Source: Ruminococcaceae bacterium UBA1772 (GTDB lineage Bacteria; Bacillota; Clostridia; Oscillospirales; Acutalibacteraceae). Taken from it: a DNA stretch of 13,724 nucleotides. The stretch spans positions 9,179 to 22,902 of the forward strand of contig DCGS01000014.1 of NCBI GenBank assembly GCA_002314645.1, given 5' to 3'. This document shows positions 1 through 6,120 of this stretch, one piece after another. The position numbers and the translations under genes are program-made. Within the stretch, counting starts at the first letter, position 1, and each line of letters opens with the position of its first letter. A model generated the notes under the pieces. The model was not told the DNA's origin, did no database searches, and worked only from the letters and a program-made list of their open reading frames with translations.

Positions 1-735
1 GGTAACGACGTAACTCTTGGTGGCCTTGGTTCAACATACATCTACTTCGAGTTTGGTTATTCAGGTGGACTCTACTCAACATTCTCAACTGTTGGTATGT
101 TTGCAACAGCCATCCTCATGGTCTTCTACCCAACCATTTCAAAGAAGATCAACAGAAAGCCACTCATGAAGATTATGATGATTGCCGCTGTTGTTGGTTA
201 CATCTTAATGTTCATTTCAGGCATGGCATTACCACACGGTTCAATGCTCAAGTTCTGGATTATTACAGTTGGATTCATGATTGCAAACTTTGGTCAATAT
301 GGATTCTACCTCATTATGATGATCTCAATTCTCAACACAGTTGAGTACAACGAATACAAGACTGGCCTCCGTGACGATGCTATCATTGCCTCAATCAGAC
401 CATTCTTCACAAAGCTTGCTTCTGCAATTGTTATTGGATTTACATCACTCAGTTATGTTATCTTCAAACTTACTGACTACACAAATCAGATTTCTGAATA
501 TGAAAGTCAGGCAGCTGCTAAGACAATTACAGACGAAGCAAAGGCAACTCTCATTGACAACGTAATTCAGAGTGCACAGAGCGGACAGGTTACTGGCCTC
601 CTTGTTCTCCTCGTTGTTGTTCCTTTCATATTCATGGCTGCTTCTTATGTTCTTTACAAGAAGCACTACACACTTGACGAAGAAGAATTTGACAAGATTT
701 GTAAGGAACTTGAAGCAAGAAAGAGCGCTGAATAA
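1..735 (+). CDS. GPH-family sugar:cation symporter, C-terminal part (5' end outside window)
   Basis: The open frame runs from base 1 without a start, giving 244 visible residues; a typical family member has about 450-500, so roughly the N-terminal half is missing. At least five hydrophobic spans are visible, near residues 30-48, 57-77, 85-110, 137-155 and 200-222, with a basic cytoplasmic loop (SKKINRKPL) between the first two. The end, with a last helix followed by YTLDEEEFDKICKELEARK, matches the usual tail of glycoside-pentoside-hexuronide (MFS_2) symporters, which import sugars or glycosides with H+ or Na+. Codon choice is strongly biased (Thr ACA, Pro CCA), as in the ceramidase downstream, which suggests high expression. 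The substrate cannot be told. An ORF start at base 97 is only an internal Met. A terminator follows directly. Confidence 0.85.
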   Translation, partial: GNDVTLGGLGSTYIYFEFGYSGGLYSTFSTVGMFATAILMVFYPTISKKINRKPLMKIMMIAAVVGYILMFISGMALPHGSMLKFWIITVGFMIANFGQYGFYLIMMISILNTVEYNEYKTGLRDDAIIASIRPFFTKLASAIVIGFTSLSYVIFKLTDYTNQISEYESQAAAKTITDEAKATLIDNVIQSAQSGQVTGLLVLLVVVPFIFMAASYVLYKKHYTLDEEEFDKICKELEARKSAE

Positions 736-742
736 AAAAGAA

Positions 743-774
743 CCCCAGCCAAGATGTTTGGCTGGGGATTTTTT
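743..774. terminator. Bidirectional intrinsic terminator between convergent genes
   Basis: A perfect 10-bp stem, CCCCAGCCAA (743-752) with TTGGCTGGGG (758-767), has a 5-base loop. A run of T follows on the plus strand (769-774) and a run of A precedes it (735-742), which becomes T on the minus strand. It therefore serves the symporter and also the minus-strand peptidase, whose stop codon at 773-775 lies inside the T tract. Confidence 0.9.
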
Positions 775-2131
775 ATGTTGTCATCTTTCGTATATACGCT
801 TTGAAAAAGGCTACCGCTTCAACGAGTGAAGCTACAGGAACACGCTCATTTGTAGAATGTGCGGTGGACATTACCGACACTGGTGCGGTGAACGGTGAGA
901 ATCTGTAGATGGTGTCAGACACGCATTCATAGTGGTATGCATCTGTTCCGCCCATTACCATAAATGGTGACACTACAATTCTGTCGTCTAGGTCCATTGC
1001 AATTTCTCTAATTGTATTGAACGACCTCGTGTTTGTACTTGAAACCTGTGAAGCCTCATGGCCTTTCAAAAGTTCAATGGTGGTATTCTTTCCACCCATG
1101 TACTTCTCTATTTTCTTTTCAACGTCTTTAAGGGTTGTGCCCTGCATCATTCTGAAGTTAATTGTTGCACTTGCCCTTTGTGGAAGGACGTTTGCCGCAG
1201 GAGAACCCTCACACATTGTAACGGCCTGGCAGGTTCTAACGAATGATGCACCCTCTGGTACAAGAGTCAAAACCTTACCAAGAGGTTTTCTTACATGAGG
1301 TAAAACCTTGAAAACTTGGTTCAAAGGGAAACAAACCTTTTCTCCAACAAGAGAAAGAAGCTCCACAAAATAGTCTGGCACGCTTTCAGGGAACTGATGT
1401 TTTTCCAGCGATTCAATCCTCTTAGAAAGAATGCCAATTGCAGTATGGTTTGGTGGCGCAGATGAATGTCCACCCTTTGCAGACACGGTAACCCTAAAGT
1501 CTGCATAGCCCTTCTCCCCGAGTCCAACGCCTGCTAGCACGGCGTCTATGACTCCTGGAACTTTAACCTGAATCATTGCGCCACCTTCGTCAATAATGCT
1601 GTCGAAGTGTACGCCCGACGCTTTCAAGTGCTCGGCAATCATTGTTGCACTGTTACCGTCATCTATCATTAGCTCTTCGTTGTATCCAAAGCAAAGATAC
1701 ACGGACCTTTTTGGTGCATAGCCTTCCTCAAGGAGAGTTTCAACACTCTCCATAACGGCAACAAGGTGGTTCTTCATGTCAATGGCGCCACGGCCCCAAA
1801 TGAATTCACCGTCATTGTAGCCTTCAAAAGGCGGATGTTTCCAGTCACCCTCAGTGCCTTCGGTTACAGGCACAACATCCTGGTGAGACAAAAATGCAAT
1901 TGGTTCAAGATTCTTTTCTGTACCTTCCCAAATGAAAACAAGACCCGCTCTTCCAACATGTTCAACCTTTAGGTTCTTGTGAACCATTGGAAATGACTCG
2001 CAAAGGAAAGAATAGAATTTTTCAAACTCATTCCAATCCGTCTCCTTCTCATCTAGGTGTGAAATGGTTTTAATCTTTATTGCATTTGAAAGATTCTGAC
2101 AGACCCTGTCTTTGTTGACGTATTCGGTCAT
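773..2131 (-). CDS. M20-family metallopeptidase (carboxypeptidase S / PM20D1-like)
   Basis: This 452-residue protein has the full M20 zinc-site signature. His83 and Asp85 lie in LSHQDVVPV, the bridging Asp118 in GRGAIDMK, Glu152 (catalytic base) and Glu153 in GYNEEL, the acidic ligand 181-182 in IIDEGG, and the final His425 in TAHSTNE. The dimerisation (lid) domain begins around 200-225, with GGHSS at 220-224. Length and spacing fit the carboxypeptidase S / PM20D1 branch, which hydrolyses peptide bonds or N-acyl amino acids, more than the short dipeptidase branches. There is no signal peptide, so it should act in the cytoplasm. The start ATG overlaps the stop of the upstream small membrane-protein gene (ATGA), implying translational coupling. 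The substrate is not predictable from sequence. Confidence 0.9.
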   Translation of the reverse strand: MTEYVNKDRVCQNLSNAIKIKTISHLDEKETDWNEFEKFYSFLCESFPMVHKNLKVEHVGRAGLVFIWEGTEKNLEPIAFLSHQDVVPVTEGTEGDWKHPPFEGYNDGEFIWGRGAIDMKNHLVAVMESVETLLEEGYAPKRSVYLCFGYNEELMIDDGNSATMIAEHLKASGVHFDSIIDEGGAMIQVKVPGVIDAVLAGVGLGEKGYADFRVTVSAKGGHSSAPPNHTAIGILSKRIESLEKHQFPESVPDYFVELLSLVGEKVCFPLNQVFKVLPHVRKPLGKVLTLVPEGASFVRTCQAVTMCEGSPAANVLPQRASATINFRMMQGTTLKDVEKKIEKYMGGKNTTIELLKGHEASQVSSTNTRSFNTIREIAMDLDDRIVVSPFMVMGGTDAYHYECVSDTIYRFSPFTAPVSVMSTAHSTNERVPVASLVEAVAFFKAYIRKMTT

Positions 2132-2418
2132 TCTTTTTTGTCGCCTCTTTTTGTGTAATACTCTTTAAACTCATGATAAAAATATCTAGTTCCTAAAATG
2201 AAGGAGACATAAGTTAAAACCAAGCCTAAAAGGACAAATGGCAGAATGTATGTACCCATAAGGAGAGTTTTTGAAACTATGAAAAGTACAATAGTTAAAA
2301 CCAAAAGAAGGCCAGGAATTGCATATCCAAGGGCAAAAACTATTCTTCCATAAGTTGACTTATGAAACTCTCTAAACTCGCGTGCAAGATCTTTATTTTT
2401 AAGTTCATAAAAATCCAT
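2128..2418 (-). CDS. Small two-helix membrane protein of unknown function
   Basis: It encodes about 96 residues. A longer reading from GTG at 2436 is possible, but the ATG at 2416-2418 has an AGGTGG ribosome site 7 bases upstream and that site would lie inside the longer reading, so the ATG is preferred. The N-terminus is charged (MDFYELKNKDLAREFREFHK). Two hydrophobic spans follow (about residues 25-48 and 53-77), then a basic, Tyr-rich tail (TRYFYHEFKEYYTKRGDKKE). I do not recognise the family. It is the first gene of a bicistronic unit with the M20 peptidase (4-base overlap). A role as accessory or anchor for that enzyme is only inference from the coupling. Confidence 0.75.
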   Translation of the reverse strand: MDFYELKNKDLAREFREFHKSTYGRIVFALGYAIPGLLLVLTIVLFIVSKTLLMGTYILPFVLLGLVLTYVSFILGTRYFYHEFKEYYTKRGDKKE

Positions 2419-2450
2419 ATTTATGCCACCTTTCACTTTAATTTAAAAAC

Positions 2451-2479
2451 ATTATACCACAATTCTAAGAAGGTGAATA
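2451..2479 (-). promoter_or_regulatory. Possible promoter for the small membrane protein / M20 operon
   Basis: On the minus strand TATAAT is the complement of 2451-2456, about 33 bases before the chosen start. The -35 hexamer is poor: TATTCA at 17 bp or TTCACC at 15 bp. The -10 is convincing; the rest is weak. Confidence 0.4.
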
Positions 2480-2485
2480 ACCTTA

Positions 2486-2514
2486 TTGACTTTTTAATAT
2501 CATATTGTTATAAT
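2486..2514 (+). promoter_or_regulatory. tRNA-Ser promoter
   Basis: TTGACT (2486-2491) and TATAAT (2509-2514) are 17 bp apart, nearly perfect sigma-A consensus. The predicted transcription start near 2521 leaves a leader of about 33 bases before the mature tRNA. Confidence 0.85.
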
Positions 2515-2553
2515 AACCTTCGCAACTTAATAGAAAAAGTGCTTTGGCTACAC

Positions 2554-2644
2554 GGAGAAATACCCAAGAGGCCGAAGGGGCTCCCCTGCTAAGGGAGTAG
2601 TGTCAGTAATGGCAGCGAGGGTTCAAATCCCTCTTTCTCCGCCA
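2554..2644 (+). tRNA. tRNA-Ser(GCT)
   Basis: A complete cloverleaf of class II can be drawn. The acceptor stem is GGAGAAA (2554-2560) with TTTCTCC (2634-2640). The anticodon stem CTCCC/GGGAG closes the loop CTGCTAA, giving anticodon GCT, which reads AGC and AGU serine codons. A long variable arm follows (TGTC/GGCA). The T stem GAGGG/CCCTC closes the loop TTCAAAT. Discriminator G2641 and an encoded CCA (2642-2644) end the gene. The long variable arm confirms the serine identity. It stands alone between its own promoter and terminator. Confidence 0.97.
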
Positions 2645-2646
2645 GG

Positions 2647-2680
2647 AAAAAGACCAGACAATAGTCTGGTCTTTTTATTT
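2647..2680 (+). terminator. Intrinsic terminator of tRNA-Ser
   Basis: The stem AGACCAGAC (2651-2659) with GTCTGGTCT (2664-2672), loop AATA, is extended by A/T pairs and followed by a T-rich tract. It lies two bases past the tRNA 3' end. Confidence 0.9.
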
Positions 2681-2709
2681 TTTATAAAATTTTATATAAT
2701 TTTATAAAA
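2680..2709. repeat. AT-only dyad upstream of the MerR-type gene
   Basis: Arms TTTTATAAAATT (2680-2691) and AATTTTATAAAA (2698-2709) are inverted copies, and each core is itself palindromic. A TATAAT hexamer (2695-2700) falls across the centre. It could be an UP-element or -10 region of the downstream gene; no good -35 is present. It may also be only low-complexity sequence after the terminator. Confidence 0.35.
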
Positions 2710-2711
2710 TA

Positions 2712-2746
2712 ACCTTACGTTAGGTATTGCTCATGACGTTACGTAA
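2712..2746. promoter_or_regulatory. Probable operator of the MerR-type regulator
   Basis: ACCTTACGTTAGGT (2712-2725) is a palindrome with one mismatched pair, and TTACGTAA (2739-2746) is a perfect one. Both contain TTACGT, 24 bp apart. Paired ACGT-centred dyads just upstream of a MerR-type gene suggest autoregulation. The exact promoter could not be fixed: TATAGT at 2747-2752 is a -10 candidate without a clear -35. Confidence 0.45.
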
Positions 2747-2780
2747 TATAGTAAATTGGGTTCAAAGGGAGGTGAAAGCT

Positions 2781-3509
2781 GTGTCAAAATACACAACTGG
2801 AGAGCTTGCAAAGCTTTGCAATGTCACTGTTAGAACTGTTCAGTATTATGACAGCCGTGGCATACTCATTCCAAGCGAATTGACTGATGGTGGACGCAGA
2901 CTTTATTCAGAAGAAGATTTAAAGAAGTTGCGCGTTATCTGTTTTCTTCGTGAACTTGATATTCCTATTGGTTCAATTTCAGAACTTTTAGCTGAAGAAC
3001 ATCCTGAGAATGTCATTTCACTTTTAATTGAGCAGCAGGAATTGGTACTCACAGAAGAAATGAATGAGAAGGCAGAAAAGCTTGAAAAGTTGAACACTCT
3101 GAAAAAAGAACTTAAAACTGTAAACAACTTTACAGTTGAATCTATTGGTGACATAGCTACCATTATGAACAGCAAGAAAAAACTATTCAAAGTACGTCGT
3201 AATTTAATTATCTTTGGTGTACCTATGACCATTCTTGAATGGGCTTCTATTATTCTTTGGATTGTAACAGGAATATGGTGGCCATTCCTCATATATACAA
3301 TTTTGTGTATTCCATTTTCTGTGGTTATTTCAAAGTATTATTTAGACAATGTTGCATACATTTGTCCTGAATGTCACGAGGTGTTTAAGCCTAATACAAA
3401 GGAAGCAATTTTTGCAAACCATACACCAACCACTAGAAAGGTTACTTGTACTAAATGCGGTCACAAGGGCTTCTGTGTAGAAACATACGGAGGTAAAGAC
3501 AATGACTAA
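2781..3509 (+). CDS. Membrane-tethered MerR-family regulator with C-terminal zinc ribbon
   Basis: Start chosen at GTG 2781, because GGGAGGTG (2767-2774) sits 6 bases upstream; an ATG at 2727 would add 18 unrelated residues and lies within the operator region. The 242-residue product has a MerR winged helix at about 4-52 (YTTGELAKLCNVTVRTVQYY, then GGRRLYSEEDLKKL). A charged dimerisation coiled coil spans about 80-116, two membrane spans about 141-163 and 166-185, and a zinc ribbon CPEC (195-198) and CTKC (223-226). MerR proteins usually end after the coiled coil in a ligand-binding domain, so a membrane anchor plus zinc ribbon is uncommon. The stop overlaps the CPBP protease start by 8 bases, so the two are co-translated and probably work together, perhaps sensing an envelope signal. 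The ligand is unknown. Confidence 0.88.
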   Translation: MSKYTTGELAKLCNVTVRTVQYYDSRGILIPSELTDGGRRLYSEEDLKKLRVICFLRELDIPIGSISELLAEEHPENVISLLIEQQELVLTEEMNEKAEKLEKLNTLKKELKTVNNFTVESIGDIATIMNSKKKLFKVRRNLIIFGVPMTILEWASIILWIVTGIWWPFLIYTILCIPFSVVISKYYLDNVAYICPECHEVFKPNTKEAIFANHTPTTRKVTCTKCGHKGFCVETYGGKDND

Positions 3510-4368
3510 GAAGAAACAATTCACCTTGTATATTATATATACATTTGTACTTTCTTGGATTTTACAAATTATTGCATCCATTTTTGCATTAAAAGGAAAC
3601 CAGGTTCTTTTCTCTATTATTCTTGCATTTTCAATGTTCATACCGCTAGTTGGTGCCATACTTGCAAAGTTTCCAATTAAAGAAATGGGATGGAAACCTG
3701 TTTTTAAAGGACATATAAAGAGTATTCTTATGGCCTGGTTTTTACCAGCCATTCTTGGATTGCTTGGTGCAGGTCTTTATTTCATTTTATTCCCTTCAAC
3801 ATTTGACACTAGCATGTCCTACATTTCTTCCACTTTGGGAGCTGAGGGACTTGCTCAGCTTGCAGAACAAGGGTTAACACCTAAAACATATGCAATTATA
3901 ACAGTAGTCCTTTCTCTTACATACGCTCCACTCATCAATATGTTCTTTGCTGTAGGTGAAGAAGCAGGTTGGAGAGGAGCAATGTATCCTGTTCTCAAAG
4001 AGAAATTCGGAACTGTTAAAGGCAGACTTATTGGTGGTGCCATTTGGGGTGTTTGGCATTGGCCTGTTATTATCCTTGCGGGATATGAATACGGCACAGA
4101 ATACTGGGGCGCACCAGTCGTAGGTCCTCTCCTCTTCTGTGTAATTACTATTTCCATGGGTATTATTTTCGACTACCTTTATGACAAGACAAAATGTATT
4201 TGGGTTCCAGCATTAGCACACGGTGCCATAAACGCATTCGCAGGTATTCCAACTATGTTCCTTGCAGCAGGTGCACAAAACCTTCTTCTTGGACCTCTGA
4301 TGGTAGGTATTATTGGAGGACTTCCAATGATATTAACTGCGGTATATATTTCTTTAAGACATAAATAA
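3502..4368 (+). CDS. CPBP/CAAX-type intramembrane metalloprotease (Abi family)
   Basis: This 288-residue polytopic protein shows the CPBP motifs in order: EExxxR as Glu153-Glu154-Arg158 (VGEEAGWRGAMYP), His186 in GVWHWPV, and His240/Asn244 in AHGAINA. About eight hydrophobic segments are visible. In this family the two Glu and two His residues form a glutamate-type protease site in the membrane; members process prenylated proteins or peptides, give bacteriocin self-protection, or act with membrane regulators. The start has CGGAGGT 7 bases upstream and lies inside the end of the MerR-type gene. That overlap suggests either that the regulator controls the protease or that the protease acts on the membrane-bound regulator. 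No bacteriocin precursor gene is visible nearby, so a classical immunity role is not supported. Confidence 0.9.
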   Translation: MTKKKQFTLYIIYTFVLSWILQIIASIFALKGNQVLFSIILAFSMFIPLVGAILAKFPIKEMGWKPVFKGHIKSILMAWFLPAILGLLGAGLYFILFPSTFDTSMSYISSTLGAEGLAQLAEQGLTPKTYAIITVVLSLTYAPLINMFFAVGEEAGWRGAMYPVLKEKFGTVKGRLIGGAIWGVWHWPVIILAGYEYGTEYWGAPVVGPLLFCVITISMGIIFDYLYDKTKCIWVPALAHGAINAFAGIPTMFLAAGAQNLLLGPLMVGIIGGLPMILTAVYISLRHK

Positions 4369-4387
4369 AAATAAGCTCATAATTGTA

Positions 4388-4428
4388 GACAAAGACCGTC
4401 ACTGCACGACGGTCTTTGTCAGTTTTTT
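4388..4428 (+). terminator. Intrinsic terminator of the MerR/CPBP operon
   Basis: A perfect 13-bp stem, GACAAAGACCGTC (4388-4400) with GACGGTCTTTGTC (4408-4420), has a 7-base loop and is followed by AG and six T. Confidence 0.92.
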
Positions 4429-4453
4429 CCATAACTGGCAAACCTCTCATGGG

Positions 4454-4482
4454 TTTACCTTTCATTTACCGTTATATACCAT
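4454..4482 (+). promoter_or_regulatory. Weak candidate promoter of the CHAP-SH3 gene
   Basis: TTTACC (4454-4459) and TACCAT (4477-4482) have 17-bp spacing and four of six consensus matches each. A start near 4489 would put the hairpin at 4512-4539 in the 5' leader. No better pair was found between the terminator and the gene. Confidence 0.3.
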
Positions 4483-4511
4483 ATTTAAGGTTGTCAATAA
4501 CACTAAAAGCT

Positions 4512-4539
4512 ACTCCTTCATAATATGACGTGAAGGAGT
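4512..4539 (+). promoter_or_regulatory. Hairpin sequestering the Shine-Dalgarno of the CHAP-SH3 gene
   Basis: ACTCCTTCA (4512-4520) and TGAAGGAGT (4531-4539) are perfect 9-base complements with a 10-base loop, extendable by one T-G wobble pair. The 3' arm contains the whole GAAGGAG ribosome site, 7 bases before ATG 4546. There is no T run, so it is not a terminator. When folded it would block translation, as in RNA thermometers or other translational switches. Confidence 0.65.
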
Positions 4540-4545
4540 GATTTT

Positions 4546-5241
4546 ATGAAAAAATGGCAAGCCAGAACTAAGGCTCCAACTAAGAATGATCTTTACTACC
4601 TTCGTTCTGACAAGGGTGGATACAACAAGTTCACCTCTTACAACATGTTTGAAAATGGCGGAAATTGTACGTCTTACGCATATGGACGTTTCATGGAAGT
4701 CGGATCTATTAAGGCTAAGGGAATTATTCAGAAAACTTGCAAGCTTCCTCTTAACAATGCGGAAGACTGGTTCTCTTCTTGCAAGGACTATGAGAAGGGA
4801 CAAACACCAAAGCACGGTGCAGTTGCGTGCTGGTCACAAGGTAAGAAGTGGCTAGGGGCAGATGGTGCAGGCCACGTTGCCATAGTTGAAAACTTTGACA
4901 AGAATTATATTTATGTGACCGAGTCTGGGTACAAGTCCGTGCTTTGGCGCACAGCAAAATACCCAATTGTAAACGGAAAGCCTTTTATTCTCGGATATAC
5001 CTTTGAAGGCTTTATATACAACCCATGGGAAGAGAACAATTGGGTGTCTGATTTTGAGGAATACAAGGCAACAGTTGTTGCAACAAGTGGACTTAACTAC
5101 AGAAAAGATGCAGGTGAAAAGAAGGAGAAACTCGGAGCCTACAACTTTGGTGAAATGGTAACAGTTACAGAGGAAAAAGATGGATGGGCAAAAACCGAAA
5201 AAGGTTGGGTTACCCTTAAATATTTAAAGAAAATAGTTTAG
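4546..5241 (+). CDS. Phage-endolysin-like CHAP-SH3 cell-wall hydrolase, no signal peptide
   Basis: The 231-residue protein has an N-terminal CHAP domain (about 25-160) and an SH3-type domain (about 173-229). The catalytic Cys41 lies in GGNCTSYAYGRFME, His110 in GAGHVAIVE, and a likely acidic partner is Glu126 in YVTESGY. The order NCxxYAxGRFxE, NAEDWF, YxxGQTPKHGAVACW, GHVAIVE, GFIYNP is that of CHAP endolysins frequent in Clostridiales phages, which cut peptidoglycan as amidase or endopeptidase. The SH3 part (SGLNYRKDAG, GWVTLKYLKKI) probably binds the wall. The N-terminus MKKWQARTKAPT is not a signal peptide, so export would need a holin, secretion device or lysis. No holin or other phage gene is visible. 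Translation may be held down by the leader hairpin. No terminator separates it from yhhQ. Confidence 0.85.
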   Translation: MKKWQARTKAPTKNDLYYLRSDKGGYNKFTSYNMFENGGNCTSYAYGRFMEVGSIKAKGIIQKTCKLPLNNAEDWFSSCKDYEKGQTPKHGAVACWSQGKKWLGADGAGHVAIVENFDKNYIYVTESGYKSVLWRTAKYPIVNGKPFILGYTFEGFIYNPWEENNWVSDFEEYKATVVATSGLNYRKDAGEKKEKLGAYNFGEMVTVTEEKDGWAKTEKGWVTLKYLKKIV

Positions 5242-5243
5242 TC

Positions 5244-5272
5244 TTGAATATTGTCTCCTTAGAATGTATAAT
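5244..5272 (+). promoter_or_regulatory. Promoter of the yhhQ-like gene
   Basis: TTGAAT (5244-5249) and TATAAT (5267-5272) have 17-bp spacing. It begins three bases after the CHAP stop codon. Predicted start about 5279. Bases 5251-5262 of the spacer are the exact complement of the Shine-Dalgarno region of yhhQ. Confidence 0.75.
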
Positions 5273-5349
5273 TAGAGCGCTTTAAAAAAGCAAGGCAGTT
5301 CGAAACCATCCTGCCTGTGTTCTAAACACAATCAAAACTAAGGAGACAA
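5251..5349 (+). repeat. Twelve-base inverted repeat bracketing the yhhQ leader
   Basis: TTGTCTCCTTAG (5251-5262) and CTAAGGAGACAA (5338-5349) are perfect reverse complements. The left arm is inside the promoter spacer, the right arm covers the Shine-Dalgarno AAGGAG. A transcript from the yhhQ promoter lacks the left arm; read-through from the CHAP gene contains both. Confidence 0.75.
5279..5349 (+). ncRNA. Structured 5' leader, candidate preQ1-type riboswitch
   Basis: About 77 bases separate the predicted start from ATG 5356. The RNA can form GGCAG/CTGCC (5294-5298 with 5311-5315, loop TTCGAAACCATC) and TGTGTT/AACACA (5316-5321 with 5325-5330), followed by the A-rich tail ATCAAAACTAAGGAG that holds the ribosome site. 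A stem-loop followed by an A-rich strand ending in AACTAAGGA resembles preQ1 aptamers, in which that strand pairs back and hides the Shine-Dalgarno; an internal hairpin between them is known in class II. TCCT (5309-5312) could pair with AGGA (5341-5344). The gene is a queuosine-precursor transporter, the expected partner. I could not match a class consensus, so the assignment rests on layout and context. Confidence 0.45.
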
Positions 5350-5355
5350 AAGAAT

Positions 5356-6066
5356 ATGATTAACGAATTACTTCTGCTCGGCTCAGTTGTGTTCATCTTT
5401 GGCATGGCACTTCTGGGGTACAAACTTTTCGGAAAAACAGGACTTTACGTCATTTCCGCTCTTGCAACAGTACTTGCAAACATTGAGGTTGTTATTATTG
5501 TAAATGCATTTACAATGGAACAGACTTTGGGCAACGTACTTTTTGCAGTAACCTTCCTTGTTACTGACATCTTGTCAGAATGTGAAGGCAAAAAGGAAGC
5601 TAACAAGTCTGTTATTATTGGCGTATTTTCATCCGTGTTTTTCTTAGTCCTCTCACAGAGTTGGCTTTTCTACAAACCAGCTGAAAGTGACTGGGCAAGT
5701 GAATCCATTGCAACAGTATTTGGCAACACACCAAGAATTATTCTTGCTTCCCTTGCCGTATACTTTATAAGCCAACTCTTTGACGTTTGGCTTTACCACA
5801 AGTGGTGGGACCTCACAGAAAAGAAAAGTGGAGACAAGAGAAAGTTTTTATGGCTTCGTAACAACGGTTCTACACTCATCAGCCAGCTTATGAACACATT
5901 TTTGTTTAACTTCCTTGCATTTGTTGGTGTGTATGACTTAAAGACAATTGTTACAATTGCTTTCTCAGGATATATCATTTATATCTTCACAAGTCTTTTA
6001 GATACTCCAGCACTTTACATTGCCAGAAAAATCCACGACAACGCTGAAAAGAAGGCACTTAATTAA
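5356..6066 (+). CDS. yhhQ: Queuosine precursor transporter, YhhQ/Vut_1 family
   Basis: The 236-residue membrane protein has about six to seven hydrophobic helices and the family motifs: TDILSE (70-75) followed by GKKEA (78-82), SQLFDVWLYHKW (139-150), and LRNNGSTLISQLMNT (167-181) before the last helices. YhhQ-type proteins carry 7-deazaguanine precursors such as preQ0/preQ1, or queuine/queuosine in some gut anaerobes, across the membrane for tRNA queuosine synthesis. In the last motif many members have Asp where this one has Asn180 (QLMNT rather than QLxDT), perhaps reflecting substrate choice. AAGGAG (5340-5345) lies 10 bases before ATG, within the right arm of the 12-base inverted repeat. 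The leader may sense the substrate. A terminator follows. Confidence 0.88.
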   Translation: MINELLLLGSVVFIFGMALLGYKLFGKTGLYVISALATVLANIEVVIIVNAFTMEQTLGNVLFAVTFLVTDILSECEGKKEANKSVIIGVFSSVFFLVLSQSWLFYKPAESDWASESIATVFGNTPRIILASLAVYFISQLFDVWLYHKWWDLTEKKSGDKRKFLWLRNNGSTLISQLMNTFLFNFLAFVGVYDLKTIVTIAFSGYIIYIFTSLLDTPALYIARKIHDNAEKKALN

Positions 6067-6070
6067 TAGT

Positions 6071-6110
6071 AGAAGAGCCGTGCATACGACTGCACGGCTC
6101 TTTTTATTTT
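6071..6110 (+). terminator. Intrinsic terminator after yhhQ
   Basis: A perfect 11-bp stem, AGAGCCGTGCA (6074-6084) with TGCACGGCTCT (6091-6101), loop TACGAC, is followed by TTTTATTTT. The ribosome site of the next gene begins at 6111, directly behind the T tract. Confidence 0.92.
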
Positions 6111-6120
6111 GAGGTGAATT

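Noticed and set aside
2362..2592. Open frame on the plus strand running into tRNA-Ser
   Set aside because: It crosses the divergent promoter region and part of the tRNA, has no ribosome site and resembles no protein.
3342..3752. A 136-codon minus-strand frame across the MerR/CPBP junction
   Set aside because: It is antisense to two genes with clear family motifs and has no recognisable domain.
3502..4368. CPBP protease as bacteriocin immunity protein
   Set aside because: No double-glycine leader peptide, bacteriocin precursor or peptide exporter is visible nearby, and the partner is a regulator.
2554..5241. Genomic island inserted at tRNA-Ser, with the endolysin as phage remnant
   Set aside because: tRNA 3' ends are common integration sites, but I saw no second copy of the tRNA 3' end downstream, no integrase, and the terminator follows the intact tRNA directly.
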